Shown here in pieces: positions 16,601-18,305 of a stretch of 18,305 bases of DNA. The stretch comes from Rhodoferax sp. UBA6134 (GTDB lineage: Bacteria > Pseudomonadota > Gammaproteobacteria > Burkholderiales > Burkholderiaceae_C): the NCBI GenBank assembly GCA_002422455.1, contig DIVK01000106.1:584-18888 (forward strand), read 5' to 3'. A program made the position numbers and the translations under genes. The notes under the pieces are model-generated. The model saw only the letters and a program-made list of their open reading frames with translations. It was not told the DNA's origin and made no database searches. Position 1 is the stretch's first letter, and each line of letters starts with the position of its first letter.

Positions 16601-17396
16601 GATCAAGCACCCCATCGGGGTGTTTGACAGCGGCATCGGCGGCCTGAGCATTCTCAGGGCCTTGCGTGCCGAGTTGCCCCATGAAGACTTCGTCTATGTG
16701 GCCGACAGTGGTCACGCGCCTTACGGCGAGCGCGATGACGCGCATGTGATCGGGCGTTCCCGCGCCATCACGGCATGCCTGCGGTCTGAATACCACGTCA
16801 AGGCACTGGTGATTGCCTGCAACACCGCCACCGCAGCCGCCATTCATTTGCTGCGCCAACAACACCCGGACCTACCGATCATCGGCGTGGAGCCGGCACT
16901 CAAGCCGGCTGTCAGCCGCAGCCACACCCGGCGCATCGGGGTCATGGCCACCCGCGGCACCCTGGGCAGCGCAAAATTTCGCGCCTTGCTCGCATCACTG
17001 GCCGGCCAGGCCGACTTTGTGTGCCAGCCCTGCGATGGTCTGGCCGACGCCATCGAACGCGAAGATACGGCCAAAATCATGGCGCTTTGTCAACATTGCA
17101 CAAAGGCCATGGGCCCCTTTGGCACGCAGGAGGGGCAAATCGACACGCTGGTACTGGGCTGCACACACTATCCGTTTGCCAGCGCTCACCTGACGCGGCT
17201 GGTGGGACCCGACGTCGGCCTGATCGACAACGGTGAACCGGTGGCGCGCCAGACCCGGCGCATGCTGAAAACACTGTCGCCAAACGACGAACCAGGGCAC
17301 TGCGTGCTGCTCAGCACCGGTGAGCGCGCAACGCTCCAGCGGGCCGCGCACCACTGGCTGAGCCTGGAATGCCCCGTCCGATCACTGCAAATCTGA
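16599..17396 (+). CDS. murI: glutamate racemase
   Basis: MurI converts L-glutamate to D-glutamate for peptidoglycan in the cytosol. The product keeps GVFDSGIGGLS at the N terminus, ADSGHAPYGE, and both catalytic cysteines: C74 in IACNTA and C188 in GCTHYP. With the start used here it has 265 residues, normal for the family. No ATG or GTG is available at the expected place: TTG at 16599 gives MIKHPIGVFDSG, matching the usual length before IGVFDSG, while TTG at 16581 would add six residues. Neither has a ribosome site, and both lie in a hairpin. The frame stays open far upstream inside fumA, so an unusual start within fumA cannot be excluded. It follows fumA by 41 bases; dapC follows after 103 bases. 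Confidence 0.93.
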   Translation: MIKHPIGVFDSGIGGLSILRALRAELPHEDFVYVADSGHAPYGERDDAHVIGRSRAITACLRSEYHVKALVIACNTATAAAIHLLRQQHPDLPIIGVEPALKPAVSRSHTRRIGVMATRGTLGSAKFRALLASLAGQADFVCQPCDGLADAIEREDTAKIMALCQHCTKAMGPFGTQEGQIDTLVLGCTHYPFASAHLTRLVGPDVGLIDNGEPVARQTRRMLKTLSPNDEPGHCVLLSTGERATLQRAAHHWLSLECPVRSLQI

Positions 17397-17499
17397 GAAA
17401 AGTTTGTCGCGCCGGGCTCGACGTGACCATCCGCCCGAACTTGATCCGGGGGCCATGGATGACAAAGCAAACCCGCGATGACAACGGATAATCCCCCCC
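17397..17499. repeat. Possible degraded intergenic repeat between murI and dapC
   Basis: This 103-base gap contains CCCGAACTTGATCCGGGGG (17434-17452) followed by CCATGGATGACAAAG and later CGATGACAACGG. On the minus strand this resembles the GTCAT...CCATG...CCCGGATCAAG palindromic repeats scattered between genes in many proteobacteria, from memory only. The palindrome is imperfect here. The two GATGACAA words (17457-17464 and 17476-17483) would be its repeated edges. There is no gene in it. Confidence 0.35.
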
Positions 17500-18305
17500 A
17501 TGAATCCACTGCTTTCCCATCTGCAGCCCTACCCCTTTGAGCGGCTGCGCCAGCTTTTCGCCAACCTCACCCCGAACCCGGCATTGCGGCCCATCAGCCT
17601 GGGCATGGGCGAGCCCAAACACGCCACGCCCGCCTTCATCCAGCAGGCCATGATCGACGCCATTGCCAGCACACCCAGTGGCCTCGCCAGCTACCCGGCC
17701 ACAGCCGGCGAACCCCAGCTGCGCGAAGCCTTTACGTTCTGGCTCAAGCGGCGCTACGGCCTGGCGGTGGACCCGGCCACCCAGGTGCTGCCCGTGAACG
17801 GCTCGCGCGAGGCGCTGTTTGCCCTGGCGCAAACCGTGATCAACCCGGCCCCCGGTACCGGTACCGGTGCGGGCGATGACGCAGACGCCAGGCCGCTTGT
17901 CGTGTGTCCCAACCCGTTCTACCAAATCTACGAGGGCGCGGCCCTGCTGGCCGGGGCCCAGCCCTACTTTGTGCCGAGCGACCCGGCGCGCAATTTCGCA
18001 CAGGATTGGGACAGCGTGCCAGCGTCCGTGTGGGCACGCACCCGACTGTTGTTTGTCTGCTCGCCGGGCAACCCCACCGGTGCGGTGATGCCCCTGATCG
18101 AATGGAAAAAACTGTTTGAACTGAGCGACCGCCACGGCTTTGTCATCGCCTCGGACGAGTGCTACAGCGAAATTTACTTCCACGACGAGCAGCCGCCCCT
18201 GGGCGGCATGCAGGCCGCTGCCCGGTTGGGCCGCAGCGACTTCAAAAACCTGGTCTCATTCACCAGCCTGTCCAAGCGCAGCAACGTGCCGGGCATGCGC
18301 AGCGG
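17500..18305 (+). CDS. dapC: succinyldiaminopimelate transaminase, 5' part (DapC)
   Basis: DapC is a PLP-dependent class I/II aminotransferase that makes N-succinyl-L,L-diaminopimelate for lysine and meso-DAP synthesis. The visible 268 residues include the N-terminal YPFERLRQL typical of DapC, ISLGMGEPKH, the PNPFYQIYEGAA segment, SPGNPTGAV (N192-P193), the cofactor residues D219 and Y222, and SLSKRSNVPGMR with the expected PLP-binding Lys259. The gene runs off the right edge, so the C-terminal third is missing. ATG at 17500 has only a weak GGA upstream. Residues about 118-131 form a Gly/Thr/Asp-rich insert (GTGTGAGDDADAR) not expected in this family. Linkage to murI fits a cell-wall precursor role. 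Confidence 0.95.
   Translation, partial: MNPLLSHLQPYPFERLRQLFANLTPNPALRPISLGMGEPKHATPAFIQQAMIDAIASTPSGLASYPATAGEPQLREAFTFWLKRRYGLAVDPATQVLPVNGSREALFALAQTVINPAPGTGTGAGDDADARPLVVCPNPFYQIYEGAALLAGAQPYFVPSDPARNFAQDWDSVPASVWARTRLLFVCSPGNPTGAVMPLIEWKKLFELSDRHGFVIASDECYSEIYFHDEQPPLGGMQAAARLGRSDFKNLVSFTSLSKRSNVPGMRS
17852..17869 (+). repeat. CCGGTA hexamer tandem repeat inside dapC
   Basis: The hexamer CCGGTA occurs twice in tandem and is followed by a third copy with one change (CCGGTG). It keeps the dapC frame and encodes the Gly-Thr repeats of the insert at residues 118-123. It looks like a small in-frame repeat expansion in a surface loop. Confidence 0.8.

Overview
The window looks like chromosomal DNA of a GC-rich betaproteobacterium, most likely Burkholderiales and probably a Comamonadaceae relative (Rhodoferax/Polaromonas type). 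This is inferred from the protein sequences (a cbb3 oxidase, a short [2Fe-2S]-type IlvD, a TIGR04438-like Trp-rich protein, Lgt, MurI and DapC of that flavour) and not from any database search. Almost everything is core metabolism. There is no prophage, insertion sequence, CRISPR array, tRNA or rRNA, and no intergenic gap exceeds about 150 bases.

Region 1 (1-5805, minus strand) is a high-affinity respiration locus read right to left: ccoI (copper P-type ATPase), ccoS, then ccoN, ccoO, ccoQ and ccoP for the cbb3 cytochrome c oxidase. Two FNR/ANR-type boxes with identical half-sites (TTGAC-N4-ATCAA) lie before ccoN and in the ccoI/usp divergent gap. Low-oxygen control of oxidase, assembly factors and the universal stress protein is therefore likely.

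Region 2 (5806-9552) holds the plus-strand usp gene, which overlaps tail to tail with a minus-strand trio: lgt (lipoprotein diacylglyceryl transferase), a crotonase-fold enzyme and a matB-like malonyl-CoA synthetase. Region 3 (9705-12182) has ilvD, a 49-base near-perfect bidirectional terminator, a small Trp-rich membrane protein, a divergent mono-haem cytochrome c and a second bidirectional terminator.

Region 4 (12207-18305) has acs (acetyl-CoA synthetase) on the minus strand and, divergent from it, a plus-strand series: a YqhA/UPF0114 membrane protein, class I fumarase, murI (glutamate racemase, non-ATG start) and dapC (cut by the window edge). The genes link microaerobic respiration, C2/C3 acyl-CoA activation, the TCA cycle, branched-chain amino acid synthesis and peptidoglycan precursor supply (D-Glu and meso-DAP).

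I found no new multi-gene system. The points worth a second look are small: the paired ANR boxes and the very short ccoI leader, a CcoI without its usual N-terminal metal domain, the usp/matB overlap, a crotonase lacking one catalytic Glu beside matB, a run of genes without Shine-Dalgarno sequences ending in a murI start inside a hairpin, and a repeat-like Gly/Thr insert in DapC.
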